Source: Agrobacterium vitis
Lineage (GTDB): Bacteria > Pseudomonadota > Alphaproteobacteria > Rhizobiales > Rhizobiaceae
Direction of reading: 5' to 3'
NCBI RefSeq assembly: GCF_037039395.1
Contig: NZ_CP146242.1
Location: 248,001-312,000 of the forward strand
Length of the DNA stretch: 64,000 nucleotides
Each line of letters opens with the position of its first letter. Within the stretch, counting starts at the first letter, position 1. Both the position numbers and the translations under genes were made by a program. The notes under the pieces are model-generated. The model was not told where the DNA came from. It searched no databases and saw nothing but the letters and a program-made list of their open reading frames with translations. Positions 27,002 to 36,929 of the stretch are shown piece after piece.

Positions 27002-28258
27002 ATGGATGGCCAGGGAATTGCCGATGGGCAGAATCTGCGAATCTTGCAGGTCTTGGAGCCGAGCGGCGGTGGCTCCGGCCGTCATTTCATCGATCTTTGC
27101 GCAGGCCTCGCCGCCTGCGGACAGACGGTGACCGCGGTCTATTCACCGTTAAGAGCCGAAAGCCGGTTCGTTGCCGAATTGCTGGCGCTGCCGCTGCACG
27201 AGATCATTGCGCTGGACATGCACCGTGCGGTCGGCCCCTGGGATATCGCCTCCTATAGGGCGCTGCGGCGGCTGATCCGCGACAAAGGCCCATTCGACAT
27301 CGTGCATGGCCACAGTTCCAAGGCAGGCGCGCTGACCCGGCTGGCAACCCTGCCCGGGCGCAATCCACCGGTGCTTTACACGCCTCACGCCTTCCGCACC
27401 ATGGACCCGACGCTCGGCTCCAAAGGCCGCCTGGTTTATGGCGGCGTGGAACGGCTGCTTGGACGATTTTTCAGCGACCGGGTGATTTGCGTTTCACCGG
27501 ATGAATATCATCACGCCGTGGCGCTGGGCATTCCAGCACGCACCCTCCGCATTGTCGCCAATGGTGTGAAATATCCGCCCGGCGACGCCCGCTCGGAGAC
27601 ACGCGCGCATTTCGGCATTGCCCATGAGCATCTGGTTTTCGGTTTTATTGGCAGGCTCGTGGCCCAGAAAGCCCCAGAGCGGCTGATCCGCGCCTTTGCC
27701 AGTATTGCAGACCTGATGCCCCAGGCCCGGCTGGTGATGATCGGCAGCGGCGAGCGGGAAGCGGAACTGCGCGTCATGATTCAAACCCTTGGCCTTGATG
27801 GCAAGGCCCAGATCCGCAGCGACATGAGCGGACATGACGCCATCCAAGCCTTTGACATCCTGGTTGCACCGAGCCGCTACGAGGCGATGTCCTATGCAAT
27901 GCTGGAAGCCGCAGCCGGTGGACTTCCCCTCGTTTTGACAGCGGTGGGCGGAACGAGCGTCGTACTGGAGAATGGCGTCAACGGCTTTGCCGTTCCCAAT
28001 AGCGATGCGATCAAGCCGCTTGCAGACGCCATGGCCGCCTTTCGCGACCCCCTGACGCGGGCACAGCTTACGGCTGGCGCCTTGGGCCGCCGTAACAACT
28101 ACCGGCTTGAAAAAATGGTGGCAGAGACACTGGCGATCTACCGAAACCTTCTTCCCCAAACCACGCCAAGCTCGCTGTTAACCCCAGAGGCTCGGGCCGA
28201 GCACGTGGCAGACGACGAGCAGCGGACCCTGCTGCTTGCCAAGCGCATCGTGGTCTAA
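27002..28258 (+). CDS. family-4 glycosyltransferase (GT-B), cluster end
   Basis: 418-residue enzyme with LEPSGGGSGRHFIDLCAGLA at the N-terminus, IVHGHSSKAGALTRL, the donor-binding FGFIGRLVAQKAPERLI and the GT4 signature LVAPSRYEAMSYAMLEAAAG. It is related to the enzyme at 22957 and closes the operon. The ATG at 27002 follows AGGGAAA; a TTG at 26984 after AGGGGA is an equally fair start. An extra C-terminal tail of about 30 residues after the GT fold has no clear motif. Confidence 0.92.
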   Translation: MDGQGIADGQNLRILQVLEPSGGGSGRHFIDLCAGLAACGQTVTAVYSPLRAESRFVAELLALPLHEIIALDMHRAVGPWDIASYRALRRLIRDKGPFDIVHGHSSKAGALTRLATLPGRNPPVLYTPHAFRTMDPTLGSKGRLVYGGVERLLGRFFSDRVICVSPDEYHHAVALGIPARTLRIVANGVKYPPGDARSETRAHFGIAHEHLVFGFIGRLVAQKAPERLIRAFASIADLMPQARLVMIGSGEREAELRVMIQTLGLDGKAQIRSDMSGHDAIQAFDILVAPSRYEAMSYAMLEAAAGGLPLVLTAVGGTSVVLENGVNGFAVPNSDAIKPLADAMAAFRDPLTRAQLTAGALGRRNNYRLEKMVAETLAIYRNLLPQTTPSSLLTPEARAEHVADDEQRTLLLAKRIVV

Positions 28259-28318
28259 TCCCCGTCGATCGAGAATCATTCCACATTCCTGCGTTATTTA
28301 AAGTGTTGCGGCGTTCTT

Positions 28319-28390
28319 AGAGTTCGTCAGGGAAAAGTGGGCACCGGTTTTCCCGAACAGACGAACTCAAACAAAAACGAGACAGTCTGT
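28319..28390 (+). repeat. RIME-like repeat, first palindrome plus tail
   Basis: AGAGTTCGTCAGGGAAAAGT, then the core ACCGGTTTTCCCGAACAGAC and ACAGTCTGT at the end. It lies downstream of the polysaccharide operon and just before a small gene. Confidence 0.75.
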
Positions 28391-28497
28391 CGTGCGTTTT
28401 TATAAAACCCACGGCGCATCATGGAACATTTTTCCGTCTGTCGCGTTTTTAGCGCGTTCAGCCGAAACAGTTGGCGGACGGATAGAAGAGGGACAGC

Positions 28498-28647
28498 ATG
28501 AACCGCACAAACGGTCTTTATTTGATCATCGGCGCATTGGTCGTCGTCGTGGTTGGCCTCGGGGCCTATGCATATCACGAGGAAACCAAGCCCAAGGGCG
28601 TTGAGCTCAGCATTGGTAAAGACGGCGTCGCCGTCGAACAGAAATAA
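28498..28647 (+). CDS. 49-residue single-span membrane protein
   Basis: A short gene with GAGGGA seven bases before the ATG. The product has one membrane helix (LYLIIGALVVVVVGLGAYAY) and a short soluble tail rich in Lys and Val (KPKGVELSIGKDGVAVEQK). It resembles small conserved membrane peptides seen in rhizobia, but I cannot name the family. It is boxed in by RIME-like repeats on both sides. Confidence 0.75.
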   Translation: MNRTNGLYLIIGALVVVVVGLGAYAYHEETKPKGVELSIGKDGVAVEQK

Positions 28648-28671
28648 TCTCCAGCCGATTGGAGCCCGTCA

Positions 28672-28763
28672 CGTTCAAATTGAACCAGACAGGTTCTGAC
28701 TTCTCTTTTTTCGTTTGTCTTCTTAGGAAAACGCAACCCACTTTTCCTAAGGCAAACAATAGA
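28672..28763 (-). repeat. RIME-like repeat, inverted orientation
   Basis: Contains GTTCAAATTGAACCAGACAG, then GTTTGTCTTCTTAGGAAAAC and CCACTTTTCCTAAGGCAAAC, the reverse complement of the family consensus with many changes. It follows the 49-residue gene directly. Confidence 0.65.
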
Positions 28764-28770
28764 ACTTTTC

Positions 28771-28830
28771 TTACAGCTCCATGCGTTAATCCGCATGGAG
28801 CTGTAATACTTTATATCTGCAGCATCATTT
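28771..28830. repeat. perfect 15-bp hairpin plus part of the GCTGCATAATT repeat
   Basis: TTACAGCTCCATGCG and CGCATGGAGCTGTAA form a perfect 15-pair stem with a six-base loop, followed by TACTTTATATCTGCAGCATC. The order (ACAG hairpin, then CTTTATAT, then GC-GCAT) is the same as in the full copies at 55910 and 62226, so it is a partial member of that family. It may also end transcription between the convergent neighbours. Confidence 0.65.
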
Positions 28831-28844
28831 CAAGTTTGGGCGGA

Positions 28845-29873
28845 TCACGCGACCTTGCGTTTGCCTTCCGCCACATTGAGACCCCAGCTTTCCACCAGTA
28901 GGGATGGCAGATGCAGGTCGCCAGGCAGCATATAGGGCATTGCCTGCCCCTCACCTGCCTTGATCGGCAGGCCATGCCCCAGGCCATCCATTACGGCATA
29001 TTCCACCTTGATCGCACCGTCTTCGTCATGCCAGACATAGCCGTCGCTCCGGCCATAGGCCACGGGCTTTGCCTTGCCGTCCAGCAAGCCATGCACGGCA
29101 AGCCATTGGATGACCAGCGCATCGGCGTTCTTCTGATGGACGACATTGTCATCCCTGCCCTGCCAGATCGAAATCCTTGGCCAGTCCCGACCTTCGGGCG
29201 CGGCTTGATAGACCAGTTGCGCCCATTCATCCGGGGCTTTGGCCACACCGTTATGCATGATGTTCAAGGCATTCATCGCATCCCGCGCACCACCAACCGG
29301 CAGGCCGGCAACCACGGCGCCCGCCTTGAATATATCGGGATAGGCGGCGAGAGCCGCAGCGGCCAACGCGCCACCAGCCGATAGGCCCATAATGAAAACA
29401 TTTTCGGTGCTGAGGCCATGGGCCTCGACCATGGTGTCAATCATCTGGCGTATCGAGCCAGTCTCGCCACGGTCGCGCGCCACAGCACTCGGACGAAACC
29501 AGTTGAAGCAGCCATTCGGATTGTTGGAGCTGCGCTGTTCGGGATAAAGCAGCGCGAAACCATGCTGACGCGCCAGACGGCTCCAGCCGCTGCCATCATC
29601 GAAATCCTTGGCCGTCTGCCCACAGCCGTGCAGCACGACCACCAGCGGCGCGCTCGGCGGCAAGCCGGGTGGCACATAGGTCATCATCCGCAAATGTCCG
29701 GGATTGCTGCCGAAGCTGGTGTTTTCAACAAGGCGTGGCTGGGCGGGCTTTCTCGGTTTCGGCGCGACCTTTTCACGAGGTGTGGCGCTCTCAACCAGAT
29801 CCACAAATGCCTTTTGTAACTTTTTTTGGCGGCGAACCATGGCGGCCACCGATTTTGGAACATTCAATCGCAT
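28845..29873 (-). CDS. PHB-depolymerase-family esterase (LpqC/phb_depo type)
   Basis: Alpha/beta hydrolase of 342 residues. VVLHGCGQTAKDFDDGSGW gives the oxyanion region, GLSAGG the nucleophile elbow and the DGLGHGLP region near the C-terminus the catalytic His. This matches the esterase_phb family (LpqC-like), whose members act on polyhydroxybutyrate or on feruloyl/acyl esters. No Sec signal peptide is obvious; the N-terminus is basic. An intracellular or Tat-independent location is likely, and the substrate is open. Confidence 0.88.
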   Translation of the reverse strand: MRLNVPKSVAAMVRRQKKLQKAFVDLVESATPREKVAPKPRKPAQPRLVENTSFGSNPGHLRMMTYVPPGLPPSAPLVVVLHGCGQTAKDFDDGSGWSRLARQHGFALLYPEQRSSNNPNGCFNWFRPSAVARDRGETGSIRQMIDTMVEAHGLSTENVFIMGLSAGGALAAAALAAYPDIFKAGAVVAGLPVGGARDAMNALNIMHNGVAKAPDEWAQLVYQAAPEGRDWPRISIWQGRDDNVVHQKNADALVIQWLAVHGLLDGKAKPVAYGRSDGYVWHDEDGAIKVEYAVMDGLGHGLPIKAGEGQAMPYMLPGDLHLPSLLVESWGLNVAEGKRKVA

Positions 29874-30377
29874 CGCATCTGCCTTCCTGACGGCTGCATT
29901 CTCTCGTCTGCTTCACAAGCCGCCAATACTTCTGGCCCTCAAAAACTCATGGTGAATATCGTCTCATGCTGATCTCGAAGGTTATGAGGACCAACGACAC
30001 GGCATATTGCTGCACTGCACCCAATATAAGGCAGAGACCGGACTTTATCGATACCAGAGCTGCACCATTCGGCGCTTTTGCATCCTGTCCAGTCTCTTCA
30101 AAGCCCAGAAAATCCGAGAATAGCCCTTAGAATATAGATGGTTACAGAAAAAATCTGTTTATTATGTGCACCGCAAAAAAAGCGTTATACATTATAAACA
30201 TAAAATTCTTGAGATTAGCTTACGCCCCGAAGGGATTACGCAAGCACAAAGCCGCCGCCTCTTCGCCAGGATAAAACGGCTTCAGCGAACCTGAGTGCAA
30301 GGTGCTGTAACGCTGAAAACAGGCATCTGCTTTGAAGAGAGGCAATCACCCAAACTGGGGGGAGTGATTGAAATAAA
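29874..30377. other. 504-base region between esterase gene and tRNA-Pro
   Basis: No credible gene. AT-rich between about 30120 and 30220. A hairpin made by CAATCACC (30343-30350) and GTGATTG (30364-30370) lies just beyond the 3' end of the tRNA and could help end its transcription, though no U-tract follows. Confidence 0.5.
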
Positions 30378-30454
<77 letters not shown>

Positions 30455-30555
30455 ACCCGCTCCTAAGAGCAAGGTTCACTTAGAGTTTTTGACTTTCGGG
30501 CGCAAGCGGAATTTTGCCCGAACAGATCAAAAACGCGCAAAACACACCGCAAAGC

Positions 30556-31932
30556 TCATTCCGCCAAGATCGATGGGGGAAGCCTGACGGTATAGGTCGT
30601 GCCGTTGGAGCTTGTCGCGCTGGCCAGGGAGCCCCCGAGCTGCTTGACGAAAGCTTTGACGAACTGGGTGCCAAGTCCCGACCCCTCCGATTTGCCGCTG
30701 AGACCGATTCCGTTATCGCTAACGGTCAACGCGACTTCACCCTCCCGGCGCTGAAAGCCGAGAACAACCTCGCCCTGCCCCGATGGAAAGGCATATTTCA
30801 CGGCATTGGTGGCGAGTTCATTGACGATCAAGCCGATCGATACGGCATAATCGGGTTGAATGCTCAACGGCTCGGTTTTCGTACTGATGGTGATGTTCGA
30901 ATTCGGGCTCAAAAGGCTCTTACGAATCGTGGTGGTGATGCCTCTCAGATAGGTTTCCATGTTGACGGGGCCAAACGCGCTGGATTGAGCAATGACGTCA
31001 TACAACTCGGCAACGGCCCTGATCCGCGCCTGCATGGCCTTATATCCTTCAGCGCAGGGCTCTGCGGCGCGGCGAATCTCGTGAGAGACAAAAGAGGAAA
31101 TGATCTGCAGGCTGTTTTTGATACGATGAGCCAGTTCCGCGGCCAATATATCCCTATGCCTGTCGAGCATCACGGCCTCCGTCGCGTCCTCGAACACGAC
31201 GAGCATCCGGGTGACATGATTGCCGGGCCTAAATATTTTCCTGGCATTGATCTTGAACACACGCCGGCCCAGGCCGGGAAACTCGTCTTCCAGCAGCAAG
31301 CCATCGACATGTTCATCGCGAGGCAGAACGCGCTCCAGAAGATCGTTGAGCGCAGCCACATTCCACTGGCCGTCCCCCAGCGTTTTCAACTGTTGACCGA
31401 TCACCTCGGTGGATTGCACACCGAAGAGCTTTAGAAAAGAACGGCTGGCAAACACAATGCTCATGTCGTGCTCCAGTACCAGCAGTGGATCGCGGACCGT
31501 ATCGACAATATTCTGCGCAAGAATCCAGCTCCGCTCGGCCTCCGCACTGGCAAGGCGCGCTTGCGTGACATCGTCAATTGACATCAAAAAAAGATTTGCG
31601 GCATCACTCGCGCGTTGAACCCGACGAACATTGACCATCATGATCCTATGGCCCAGATCCGGGAAAACCACATCAACTTCATGAGCATTGACGACCGTGT
31701 CCTGCGGAACGATCTGCTCCAAAAGCAATCGAAGCCCTGGAATATTCCAATGGCCGCCCTTCAGATCGTAGAGTTGCCGCCCCAGCGTCTGCTCCGAAGC
31801 GATCTGAAAGTTGGCGTAAAAGGCTTGATTGGCGGCAAGGACAGTCAGATCCTGGCTCAGAATCAGCACTGCGTCACGGGAGGTATCGATAATGTCCTGA
31901 GGCAGGATTTCGTTGAGCAGAAGATTGGTCAA
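30556..31932 (-). CDS. PAS-PAS sensor histidine kinase (HisKA_2 type)
   Basis: 458-residue soluble kinase. Two PAS-like domains fill residues 1-250 (each with a [17 protein letters not shown] or [21 protein letters not shown] start). The dimerisation/phosphoacceptor helix [17 protein letters not shown] is typical of HisKA_2, and the ATPase domain shows [21 protein letters not shown] and [12 protein letters not shown]. HisKA_2 kinases often signal in the general stress or light/redox response of alphaproteobacteria. No response regulator gene is adjacent. No membrane segment is seen, so the cue is probably cytoplasmic. Confidence 0.92.
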   Translation of the reverse strand: MTNLLLNEILPQDIIDTSRDAVLILSQDLTVLAANQAFYANFQIASEQTLGRQLYDLKGGHWNIPGLRLLLEQIVPQDTVVNAHEVDVVFPDLGHRIMMVNVRRVQRASDAANLFLMSIDDVTQARLASAEAERSWILAQNIVDTVRDPLLVLEHDMSIVFASRSFLKLFGVQSTEVIGQQLKTLGDGQWNVAALNDLLERVLPRDEHVDGLLLEDEFPGLGRRVFKINARKIFRPGNHVTRMLVVFEDATEAVMLDRHRDILAAELAHRIKNSLQIISSFVSHEIRRAAEPCAEGYKAMQARIRAVAELYDVIAQSSAFGPVNMETYLRGITTTIRKSLLSPNSNITISTKTEPLSIQPDYAVSIGLIVNELATNAVKYAFPSGQGEVVLGFQRREGEVALTVSDNGIGLSGKSEGSGLGTQFVKAFVKQLGGSLASATSSNGTTYTVRLPPSILAE

Positions 31933-32165
31933 GGGGCGTCGCTTTTCTAAGATGAGATAGGCTGTTTCCAGGTGCGGCTATGCCGCGCGTGAAATAGGTG
32001 AGCTATACCACGGTCCAAACATACCAAAGCATCAATGGCTTGGGATAGAGATCCGTGGAGTAGCAAACATCGTTTTTAATGAATGTTCGTGTTGGACGAT
32101 TGAAACGTCAAGCATGGCAACTGGCGGCTTGTCCTCGTCCGTCAGAGCATGCTCTGGCTAACCGC

Positions 32166-32948
32166 TTATTTGGTGGCACTGTCTCTCGAGGTTTTCGTGG
32201 GTTGATCAGGCCCGGGGCCTGCAATCAAACTCTCGAAAATTGCGTCGTTTGTCCTGCGCCATGTCTCGTCGGTTAACCATTGATAATCCTGGTCCGGCAT
32301 CAAAGGGACGGCCTTCACCTGTGCATTCGAAATCCGCAGAAAGAAGCTCTTCCTCTCCCGATCGACAAGCAGGTAGCGAAGCGGAACAACGAGGCTATCC
32401 TTGCCCGGCACGAAGAACCCGCCAGCCGCAACGATTGCATAGTCCTGCCGGTCCTTGGTGCCGATGACCACATTGCGAACTTCGCCAACGATCTTGTCAT
32501 CGGCGGTCCGAACTTCGGCGCCGACGATTTCATTGACCAGCAAGCCAGGATCGAGATCATTAATGCTGATCAATGCCCCCTCATTGGCCGCGCCACGGCT
32601 TCCCTTGACCTGGCCCAGCCTATGCCATTGCGGTTCGCCAGCGGCCAATTGCTGGTCGGTCGCGTCTTCGTCATTCGTACCCAACCGCGCCATGAACGGG
32701 GATGCGATCAATTCCCGAATATTGCCCAGCAACCGCTCGCAATCTTTTTCCAGCCCGTAATTCCAAAGAAGAAAGGCCGCATCGCGCAATTTACGCAGGT
32801 CATGCACGAGATAGCGGTTTTGAGGATCCCGAAATTCAGGCTTTTCCAGAATGGCTTCTTCAAGCCTTGCATCGGAAATATTGCAGGCGGCTAGCGCTGG
32901 CGTGCCCAAAAGCGCAAGCAGAAGGGCTCCAGCCGCAGCTGATTTCAT
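32166..32948 (-). CDS. secreted PRC-barrel domain protein
   Basis: A 260-residue protein with a signal peptide (GALLLALLGTPALA, cleaved before ACN). The first half has a Cys pair and an alpha-helical part. The second half holds a PRC-barrel (VNEIVGAEVRTADDKIVGEV, then SLVVPLRYLLVDRERKSFF). Such proteins are common and poorly understood in rhizobia. I chose the ATG at 32948, which has AGGA nine bases upstream, over one nine bases earlier where the spacing is too short. Confidence 0.82.
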   Translation of the reverse strand: MKSAAAGALLLALLGTPALAACNISDARLEEAILEKPEFRDPQNRYLVHDLRKLRDAAFLLWNYGLEKDCERLLGNIRELIASPFMARLGTNDEDATDQQLAAGEPQWHRLGQVKGSRGAANEGALISINDLDPGLLVNEIVGAEVRTADDKIVGEVRNVVIGTKDRQDYAIVAAGGFFVPGKDSLVVPLRYLLVDRERKSFFLRISNAQVKAVPLMPDQDYQWLTDETWRRTNDAIFESLIAGPGPDQPTKTSRDSATK

Positions 32949-33029
32949 AAACGTCATTCCTGATCCGATCGGCGGGTTTTGCTATGACTTCGTGTTGCCC
33001 AGCACACTGATCGGAAGGAGGCGCACCGC

Positions 33030-33164
33030 ATGACGCTATTCTTCACCAAGCATAACGCACACCATCTCGATTTGTTCCAAAATTTAAGAAAATATTCCTT
33101 TTTGGCACTCTTTTCGTCTTGCCGAAATACACATCAGACCCGCCTCCACCGCCCGCGATACTAG
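33030..33164 (+). CDS. possible 44-residue peptide with strong ribosome-binding site
   Basis: An ATG preceded at eight bases by AAGGAGG opens a 44-codon frame. The product begins MTLFFTKHNAHHLDLFQNL, is rich in His, Phe and Arg, and matches nothing I know. The A/T-rich centre suggests it could equally be part of the leader of the DUF982 gene that follows. The near-perfect Shine-Dalgarno sequence is the only support. Confidence 0.35.
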   Translation: MTLFFTKHNAHHLDLFQNLRKYSFLALFSSCRNTHQTRLHRPRY

Positions 33165-33245
33165 CCCTGAATTTATTATTCACATCGGAATCTTTCTGCG
33201 GAACCAATGGTTAACCGTGGCGTTATGAGCCGCGGAGAACATGAC

Positions 33246-33509
33246 ATGACAGTAGACAGAGACTTTCAGCGGCCGGTCGCCTTGGTAATTGCCGGAACCA
33301 CCCACATGGTAAGATCGATTCGTGAAGCAGCCTGGCTGCTCGCCGATCAATGGCCGGATTTTTCCTGCGAATATTTTCGCAAGGCCCTGTCTGCCTGCGC
33401 AGCCGCCCTGGAAGGACGGCGTTCCGCCACCTATGCACGGCGCGCGCTGATCATTGCCGCGCATCGCGGTAATGTGGCGATTGCGCCTGATCACACTCTG
33501 GCGGCGTGA
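33246..33509 (+). CDS. DUF982 family protein
   Basis: An 87-residue protein of the DUF982 group, which is largely restricted to rhizobia and near relatives and usually present in many copies. The features are RPVALVIAGTTHMVRSIREA, WLLADQWP near the middle and a C-terminal AALEGRRSATYARRALIIAA. Function unknown. The ATG at 33246 has GGAG eight bases upstream; earlier in-frame ATG/GTG codons lack that spacing. It lies next to a RIME-like repeat. Confidence 0.85.
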   Translation: MTVDRDFQRPVALVIAGTTHMVRSIREAAWLLADQWPDFSCEYFRKALSACAAALEGRRSATYARRALIIAAHRGNVAIAPDHTLAA

Positions 33510-33522
33510 GGTCGGTGTTTTT

Positions 33523-33589
33523 AGAGTTTTCCTTAGGGAAGTAGATCCAGGTTTTCCCGAAAAGAAAAACTGAACCTGACAGCCCTTAG
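33523..33589 (+). repeat. RIME-like repeat, diverged copy overlapping a stop codon
   Basis: AGAGTTTTCCTTAGGGAAGT, the core CCAGGTTTTCCCGAAAAGAA and the end ACCTGACAGCCCTTAG. The final bases contain the TAA stop of the convergent MerR gene, so the repeat edge coincides with the gene end. Confidence 0.65.
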
Positions 33590-34131
33590 CGGACCTGATC
33601 CAGTAGCCGCTTGCATTCCAGCAGATCGAACAGGGTTTCCTGAAGCAGCGCCCGGTCTTCTTTGCCGACCGAACCGCGGCCAGCGGAAATGTCGAGAGCG
33701 CTATCGTCGCCACCGCCAAAGTTAAAGAATCGGCTGCTGGTACGCGACTTTGCATGACCGACGACCTGGTCGTCGTCGCTGCCGAGTTTGGGATCGTCAT
33801 TGCTGGATTGGCCAGCGGCAACCAGGGCTTCCATCGTCGCCAGGTCGCCGGAAGCGACAGCCATGACGAATTTATTGCCATTGGTTTTCAGAAGCTTCTG
33901 CACACCTTTGATCGTGTAGCCGTGATCATAGAGCAGATGCCGAATGCCCTTCAGCAATTCGATATCGTCAGGACGGTAGTAGCGCCGTCCGCCGCCGCGT
34001 TTCAGCGGCTTGATCTGCGGAAACCTGGTTTCCCAGAATCGCAGCACATGCTGCGGCAAATCGAGATCGTCCGCCACTTCGCTGATCGTACGGAAGGCAT
34101 CAGGGCTCTTATCCAAGACGGGCTCCATCAT
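33586..34131 (-). CDS. MerR-family transcriptional regulator
   Basis: DNA-binding regulator of 181 residues. The winged helix-turn-helix is near the N-terminus: [20 protein letters not shown], then [20 protein letters not shown] and [20 protein letters not shown]. The long C-terminal part has no metal-binding Cys and is acidic and low-complexity in places. Genes of this type follow ihfA in many alphaproteobacteria. The double ATG at 34131 was taken as start; a longer frame upstream reads through DNA with no ribosome-binding site. Confidence 0.92.
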   Translation of the reverse strand: MMEPVLDKSPDAFRTISEVADDLDLPQHVLRFWETRFPQIKPLKRGGGRRYYRPDDIELLKGIRHLLYDHGYTIKGVQKLLKTNGNKFVMAVASGDLATMEALVAAGQSSNDDPKLGSDDDQVVGHAKSRTSSRFFNFGGGDDSALDISAGRGSVGKEDRALLQETLFDLLECKRLLDQVR

Positions 34132-34323
34132 GTCACTCTCAACGACAGCATGTCTCTCATCAGAAACTGAGGCTGTATTATCTTGTCTTTCGGCCAGTGC
34201 TTTGAAGACTCGTCGGCAAGCCATCCATCCAGATAGCTGCTCGAAAACGTCGCCCGCAACGAACAGAGACCGACACAATCAAGCTCATAACTTGCCGGCG
34301 GCGCGGCCTTGGCCGCAAGGCCG

Positions 34324-34662
34324 TTAAGCAGCCGGATTGGCCGGTTTCTGCTTGGCTTTGCGGGCCAGATGCGAGCGCAGGATACGCTGTTTCAAGACGT
34401 TGGAGGCTTTGAACGTCATCACCTTGCGGGGCGAAATCGGCACTTCTTCGCCGGTCTTCGGGTTGCGGCCGATCCGCTCGTTCTTGGCGCGCACCTGGAA
34501 GGTGGCGAAAGAAGAAAGCTTGACCATTTCGCCACGCACGATGGCATTGCAAATCTCATCGATAACCGTTTCGACAAGTTCGGCGGATTCCGTCCGGGAA
34601 AGACCAACCTTGCGGAAGACCGATTCAGCCAAATCCGCGCGTGTTACCGTTTTGCCAGCCAT
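34324..34662 (-). CDS. ihfA: integration host factor alpha subunit
   Basis: DNA-bending protein of the HU/IHF family, 112 residues. [19 protein letters not shown] opens the fold, and the beta-arm signature [20 protein letters not shown] carries the intercalating Pro. It pairs with IHF beta (not in the window). It has a basic C-terminal extension ([13 protein letters not shown]) usual in rhizobia. It is downstream of fabH and upstream of the MerR gene on the same strand. Confidence 0.96.
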   Translation of the reverse strand: MAGKTVTRADLAESVFRKVGLSRTESAELVETVIDEICNAIVRGEMVKLSSFATFQVRAKNERIGRNPKTGEEVPISPRKVMTFKASNVLKQRILRSHLARKAKQKPANPAA

Positions 34663-34760
34663 AGCATCCCGTCCATTTATCAGTTCTGTTCGTTATACTC
34701 AGAGACTATTGATATGAACGCAATCGGTCAAGCGCCGTTAACAACTTGTTTTTGCGGCAA

Positions 34761-35732
34761 CTACCAGCGCAGCAGCAGCGCGCCCCAGGTAAATCCGCCG
34801 CCCATGGCTTCCAGCAGCACCAGGTCGCCTTGCTTGATCCGGCCATCGGCGACCGCAACCGAAATCGCCAACGGAATCGAGGCGGCAGATGTATTGCCGT
34901 GCTGATCGACGGTGATCACAACTTTTTCCAGGGGAATATCCAGTTTTTTCGCAGCACCGTCGATAATGCGACGATTGGCCTGATGCGGCACCAGCCAATC
35001 GACATCCTCAGCCGTCAGGCCCGACGCCGCAAAGGATTGCTCGATCACATCGGCGATCATGCCGACTGCATGTTTGAAGACTTCACGGCCTTCCATGCGC
35101 AAATGGCCGACAGTGCCTGTCGTGGATGGGCCGCCATCCACATAAAGCTTGTCCTTGTGCGAGCCGTCCGAACGCAGATGCGCCGTCAGCACGCCGCGAT
35201 CGGCAATGGTTCCTTGCCCTTCGACCGCTTCCAGCACCAGAGCGCCAGCGCCGTCGCCAAACAGCACGCAGGTAGTGCGGTCCTGCCAGTCGAGAATGCG
35301 CGAAAAGGTCTCGGCACCGATAACCAGCACCCGCTTTGCCAATCCGCCGCGAATATAGGCATCCGCCGTCGTCATCGCATAGACGAACCCGGTGCAGACG
35401 GCCTGAACGTCAAAGGCAAAGCCGTGGGTCATGCCAAGCCGGTTCTGGATATTCACCGCAGCCGACGGAAAGGTATTGTCGGGCGTCGATGTGGCGCAGA
35501 TGATCATGTCGATATCGGCAGGCGCGAGGCCAGCGGCCTCCAGCGCCTTCAAGGCAGCCTCAGCGCCAAGCGAGGCAGTGGTCTCCCCCTCGCCGGCAAT
35601 ATAGCGCTGCTTGATGCCGGTGCGTTGAACGATCCAGTCGTCCGACGTGTCGACAAGCGTTTCCATTTCGCGGTTACTCAATAGCCGCTTGGGCAAAGCC
35701 GAGCCAACACCGCGAACAACTGAACGAATCAT
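34761..35732 (-). CDS. fabH: 3-oxoacyl-ACP synthase III (beta-ketoacyl-ACP synthase III)
   Basis: Starts fatty acid synthesis by condensing acetyl-CoA (or another acyl-CoA) with malonyl-ACP. The 323 residues carry the Cys-His-Asn triad: Cys113 in [14 protein letters not shown], His in [10 protein letters not shown] and Asn in [19 protein letters not shown] precedes the ATG. It lies 19 bases after plsX in the conserved plsX-fabH-ihfA order. Confidence 0.97.
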   Translation of the reverse strand: MIRSVVRGVGSALPKRLLSNREMETLVDTSDDWIVQRTGIKQRYIAGEGETTASLGAEAALKALEAAGLAPADIDMIICATSTPDNTFPSAAVNIQNRLGMTHGFAFDVQAVCTGFVYAMTTADAYIRGGLAKRVLVIGAETFSRILDWQDRTTCVLFGDGAGALVLEAVEGQGTIADRGVLTAHLRSDGSHKDKLYVDGGPSTTGTVGHLRMEGREVFKHAVGMIADVIEQSFAASGLTAEDVDWLVPHQANRRIIDGAAKKLDIPLEKVVITVDQHGNTSAASIPLAISVAVADGRIKQGDLVLLEAMGGGFTWGALLLRW

Positions 35733-35751
35733 TTTATATTTATCCTGTCCT

Positions 35752-36819
35752 TCACGCTGCTTCCGGCCCGGCGCTGGAGGAGCCAGCCCTGGACGTCGAT
35801 GGAAAGCGAGTGTGATAAAGTTTCAAATCATTTTCAATTTTCTTGGTCAAACCGTTGCGCGCCATGTCATAGCCAACCTCGATGGCTGAACCGAAACCTT
35901 CCGCGTCCGTGCCGCCATGACTTTTGATGACGATGCCGTTCAAACCGAGGAAGACGCCGCCATTCACCTTACGCGGGTCCATCTTGTCCTTCAGCGCATC
36001 GAACGCCCCCTTGGCGAAGAAATAGCCGATCTTCGACATCAGGCTGCGCGACATCGCCGCCCTCAGATAGGTGGCGATCTGGCGCGCCGTGCCTTCGGCA
36101 GCCTTCAGGGCGATATTACCGGTGAAGCCTTCCGTGACGACGACATCGACTGTGCCCTTGCCGAGATCGTCTCCCTCGACGAAACCGGCATAGTTTAGGG
36201 TGTCCAGACCCGCCTCACGCAACATGCGGCCCGCTTCGCGCACTTCTTCCTGACCCTTGATTTCCTCGACGCCGACATTCAACAAGCCAATCGAAGGACG
36301 ATCAATCTGGAATAAAGCCCGGGCCATAGCGCCGCCCATCACGGCGAAATCCAGCAATTGTTGCGCATCGGCACCAATGGTGGCGCCGATATCGAGCACG
36401 ATGCTTTCCCCCTTCAGGGTTGGCCAGATCCCGGCAATCGCCGGACGCTCGACATTGGCCATGGTGCGCAGGCAGAACTTGGCCATCGCCATCAAGGCGC
36501 CGGTATTACCGGCAGACACGACAACATCCGCCTCGCCTGTTTTGACGGCCTCGATCGAGCGCCACATGCTGGAGACATAGCGGCCACGCCGCAGCGCCTG
36601 GCTTGGCTTTTCGTCCATGGCGATTGCCACTTCGCAATCATGGAAGACGGATTTTGCTTTCAGTTTTGGATATTTGGCAAGAAAAGGCTCGCACTTTTCC
36701 CGCTGGCCAAACAGGATGAATGTAATCTCCGGATGGCGCTCCAGCGCCCGGGCGGCGCCCGGAATAACGACTTCGGGACCGAAATCGCCCCCCATGACGT
36801 CGAGAGAAATTTTGACCAC
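35752..36819 (-). CDS. plsX: phosphate acyltransferase PlsX
   Basis: Makes acyl-phosphate from acyl-ACP for phosphatidic acid synthesis, acting peripherally at the membrane. Starting from the GTG at 36819 (with GAAGGGATT upstream) the protein is 355 residues and begins [17 protein letters not shown] after the initiator. Other PlsX markers are [13 protein letters not shown], the [20 protein letters not shown] segment and [17 protein letters not shown]. An earlier in-frame codon would add eight residues without support. It is followed closely by fabH. Confidence 0.96.
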   Translation of the reverse strand: MVKISLDVMGGDFGPEVVIPGAARALERHPEITFILFGQREKCEPFLAKYPKLKAKSVFHDCEVAIAMDEKPSQALRRGRYVSSMWRSIEAVKTGEADVVVSAGNTGALMAMAKFCLRTMANVERPAIAGIWPTLKGESIVLDIGATIGADAQQLLDFAVMGGAMARALFQIDRPSIGLLNVGVEEIKGQEEVREAGRMLREAGLDTLNYAGFVEGDDLGKGTVDVVVTEGFTGNIALKAAEGTARQIATYLRAAMSRSLMSKIGYFFAKGAFDALKDKMDPRKVNGGVFLGLNGIVIKSHGGTDAEGFGSAIEVGYDMARNGLTKKIENDLKLYHTRFPSTSRAGSSSAGPEAA

Positions 36820-36929
36820 GCGTCTTAATCCCTTCTTTTTCACCCCCAGGTGAAATTTTCGGCCAAAATACCGGTTTTGGTCTGGCGTACAACTTATTTG
36901 TGGTTCATCGTCAAGGCGCGACTGTCAAT

